This document shows, one piece after another, positions 24,536-25,800 of a stretch of 25,800 nucleotides of DNA. The first letter of the stretch is position 1; every line of letters starts with the position of its first letter. Location: assembly GCA_945787595.1 (NCBI GenBank), contig CALZJV010000029.1:1-25800 (forward strand), read 5' to 3'. The notes under the pieces were generated by a model. The model saw nothing but the letters and a program-made list of their open reading frames with translations, was not told the DNA's origin and ran no database searches. The stretch comes from an uncultured Desulfobacterales bacterium. Its GTDB lineage: Bacteria; Desulfobacterota; Desulfobacteria; Desulfobacterales; JAFDCJ01. The position numbers and the translations under genes are program-made.

Positions 24536-24748
24536 CTTTTTTCCAAACCATAAACTATTGCTGTTTTCTGCTAAGGACGCACCGATGATTGAAAAAATAG
24601 CGCCTACCAGTAAAGCTATCCAGCCAGCCGAAAACTCAAGCCAATACGTGGCAATAGCGAATGAAGCTTCCGAACCAAAGATGAGAGCAAAACAATACGC
24701 ACCGAATCTGGATAGATATTTTTTATCTTTTCTTTCTCTTTCTGTCAT
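24521..24748 (-). CDS. Small two-helix membrane protein, unknown
   Basis: This 75-residue frame begins MTERERKDKKYLSRFG, a charged cytoplasmic-type N-terminus. Two hydrophobic segments follow (YCFALIFGSEASFAIATYWL and WIALLVGAIFSIIGASLA) and a short basic end. I recognise no family. The ATG lies eight bases after a GTTAAGT motif that fits an integron core site. The C-terminal end overlaps the convergent toxin gene, so the native end may have been replaced where the two segments joined. Confidence 0.5.
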   Translation of the reverse strand: MTERERKDKKYLSRFGAYCFALIFGSEASFAIATYWLEFSAGWIALLVGAIFSIIGASLAENSNSLWFGKKLRIF

Positions 24749-24754
24749 TTGTCA

Positions 24755-24791
24755 ACTTAACGCCCGGTCTCTGCAGTGCGGCCTATTAAGC
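24755..24791 (-). other. attC-like site (degenerate or truncated)
   Basis: On the minus strand, GCTTAAT at the stop codon of the lipoprotein gene and GTTAAGT just before the next gene resemble the inverse core (RYYYAAC, one mismatch) and core (GTTRRRY, exact) of an integron recombination site. The sequence before the core, CCGGGC, is also typical. At 37 bases it is shorter than normal attC (over 55), with a weak stem, so this is only suggestive. Confidence 0.35.
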
Positions 24792-25154
24792 ATCGGGAGG
24801 CTCGGTACTTAGATCGAACACTCTGTTGTTTTCACCGAAATCATGATCAATTATAGCCGTTACAATTCGACTATCCTTACTCCACGTTAAAAACGCGATG
24901 TGCGCGTGGTAGCCAACGGGCGCCGCAATGGTTCGCTCAGCAAGAACATCGCCTTTTCGGACATCGCGCACCTCGAAGATATATGTTCCTTGGGCCTCCC
25001 CCGCGATGACCCGTGCCAAAAGCCATTTGTCAGGGCTCGAGCGTTCGGCCATTACCGAGCCAGGGAGCGGTGGCTCCCAGAGAGACCCGGAGCAACCTAC
25101 CAGAGCAATGGCTGCTGCAAAGATGAAAGTCGAGAATCGCGATGAGAAATGCAT
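24786..25154 (-). CDS. Putative small lipoprotein
   Basis: This 122-residue protein starts with a lipoprotein signal: MHFSSRF, a hydrophobic stretch FIFAAAIALVG, and the lipobox cysteine C21 (LVGC). It would be cleaved, lipidated and anchored in a membrane facing the periplasm. The mature part (WLLARVIAGEAQGTYIFEVRDV, FLTWSKDSRIVTAIIDHDFG) looks like a beta-rich domain of unknown function. The ATG at 25154 is chosen; an upstream in-frame TTG would add residues before the signal. It is one of four small same-strand genes. Confidence 0.6.
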   Translation of the reverse strand: MHFSSRFSTFIFAAAIALVGCSGSLWEPPLPGSVMAERSSPDKWLLARVIAGEAQGTYIFEVRDVRKGDVLAERTIAAPVGYHAHIAFLTWSKDSRIVTAIIDHDFGENNRVFDLSTEPPDA

Positions 25155-25185
25155 AATAATTACCGTCAATCCGTGCAATTCAGAT

Positions 25186-25230
25186 GCTCAGCGATTAAGC
25201 CAAGCGGCGGCGAAGCCGTCCAACTTGGGC
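25186..25230 (-). other. Second attC-like palindromic site
   Basis: On the minus strand, between the two small genes, GCCCAAG opens and GCTGAGC closes a 45-base segment. Each is one mismatch from the integron inverse core and core. Between them are TTGGACGGC-TTC-GCCGCC and CTTGGCTTAA, like the inner arms of attC. The spacing is short and the outer arms pair poorly. Confidence 0.35.
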
Positions 25231-25261
25231 ACCATCAACCTTCTCTTTTTCAGGGACCCAG

Positions 25262-25540
25262 TCATTCTTGAGAATGCATGAAATCCTCACCATCGACCGC
25301 TGCTCCGAATCGGTCCGTGAACCTCCGATGTACCTGCCTGCGGAGGGCGAGATGTTCATCGGGATTCATTCCTTCGGCCCAAAACACCTCGCGGGTAAAC
25401 TGGTGCGCGTCATAATGCTCCGCTGACACTATCCGGCGCTGATCATCTGGGGGCAAACAAAAGCCGAGATCAACGCAGAGCTCATCAAGTAGCGATTGCA
25501 GTGCCTTCATCATCGAGTGGTTTTGCCCTGATTTTTCCAT
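25262..25540 (-). CDS. Conserved small protein of unknown function
   Basis: This 92-residue soluble protein has ALQSLLDELCVDLGFCLPPDDQRRI followed by a helical stretch (AHQFTREVFWAEGMNPDEH, LRRQVHRRFTDRF). I recall similar short uncharacterised proteins with an LGFCLPP motif in many bacteria, but no function. Internal ATGs at 25513 and 25510 are alternative starts, and the family-like sequence begins there (MKALQSLL). Ribosome sites are weak for all. The gene starts 19 bases after the upstream small gene's stop. Confidence 0.6.
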   Translation of the reverse strand: MEKSGQNHSMMKALQSLLDELCVDLGFCLPPDDQRRIVSAEHYDAHQFTREVFWAEGMNPDEHLALRRQVHRRFTDRFGAAVDGEDFMHSQE

Positions 25541-25559
25541 TTGTGGTCGATCTTTTCAT

Positions 25560-25784
25560 CTAAGCTGCAGGCCATATGAATTCCAATCCTTTTGACTTAT
25601 AATGGCGTTCACATTTGGGGCAACGGTTTTCGTACCATGTATCCTCTGAGAAGCCTTTCATTGGTCCAATATACTCATATTCTCCGTATTTGGTCTGTCC
25701 GCATCTACAGGTTGGCAAATCTGGTCGCCAAAACATTATTGCTGCATATACGACGCCAAGAACAATCAGTGGTACAAAACCCAT
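25560..25784 (-). CDS. Small membrane-anchored zinc-ribbon-like protein (may extend past the window)
   Basis: From ATG 25784 this gives 74 residues. A single N-terminal membrane helix (GFVPLIVLGVVYAAIMFW) is followed by CRCGQ and, about 30 residues later, CPKC, which together look like a four-cysteine zinc ribbon (CxC...CxxC). The frame remains open to the right edge with hydrophobic codons (IFGLL), so the true start may lie outside. Function unknown. Confidence 0.5.
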   Translation of the reverse strand: MGFVPLIVLGVVYAAIMFWRPDLPTCRCGQTKYGEYEYIGPMKGFSEDTWYENRCPKCERHYKSKGLEFIWPAA

Positions 25785-25800
25785 CAACAGTCCAAAGATA

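Overview
The window looks like the chromosome of a Desulfobacterota-type (deltaproteobacterial) anaerobe. This is inferred from the gene set, gene order and protein character, not from a marker gene. Its core is a complete complex I (NADH:quinone oxidoreductase) operon on the minus strand, 21503 down to 3625, in the order nuoA-B-C-D-E-F-G-(cNMP-binding protein)-H-I-J-K-L-M-M'-N. Gene junctions are tight (TAATG or TGATG overlaps, or gaps of 0 to 30 bases), apart from a few longer gaps that hold repeats. A good sigma70-type promoter lies at 21624-21652.

Three features make this operon unusual. It has two consecutive full-length nuoM genes with all key charged residues kept. NuoL carries a tandem duplication of about 26 residues in its C-terminal lateral helix. 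Together these are the signature of a complex I with a fourth antiporter-like subunit (the '2M' type). In addition, a stand-alone cyclic-nucleotide-binding-domain protein is translationally coupled to nuoH.

Left flank (1-3624): the 3' end of a D-amino-acid dehydrogenase-like gene, a MidA/NDUFAF7-family methyltransferase (a family tied to complex I assembly in mitochondria), and a convergent AT-rich AAA ATPase with a DUF234/PD-(D/E)XK tail whose promoter is embedded in paired inverted repeats. An unannotated 56-codon ORF and a large foldback follow nuoN.

Right flank (21504-25800): a CBS-pair protein divergent from nuo, then a patch of mobile and decaying DNA. It holds a Tn3-family transposase remnant, a chimeric broken YhcG/DUF1016 nuclease, a possible 322-bp MITE, and an intact AbrB-type antitoxin / RelE-type toxin pair with its own promoter. 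It ends with four small minus-strand orphan genes, two of whose junctions resemble degenerate integron attC sites.

A two-module hairpin repeat recurs at gene 3' ends (after the dadA-like gene, after nuoG, between nuoD and nuoE). In one copy a second hairpin sits inside the loop of the first. The nuoI-nuoH gap holds an inverted array of 10-bp units.
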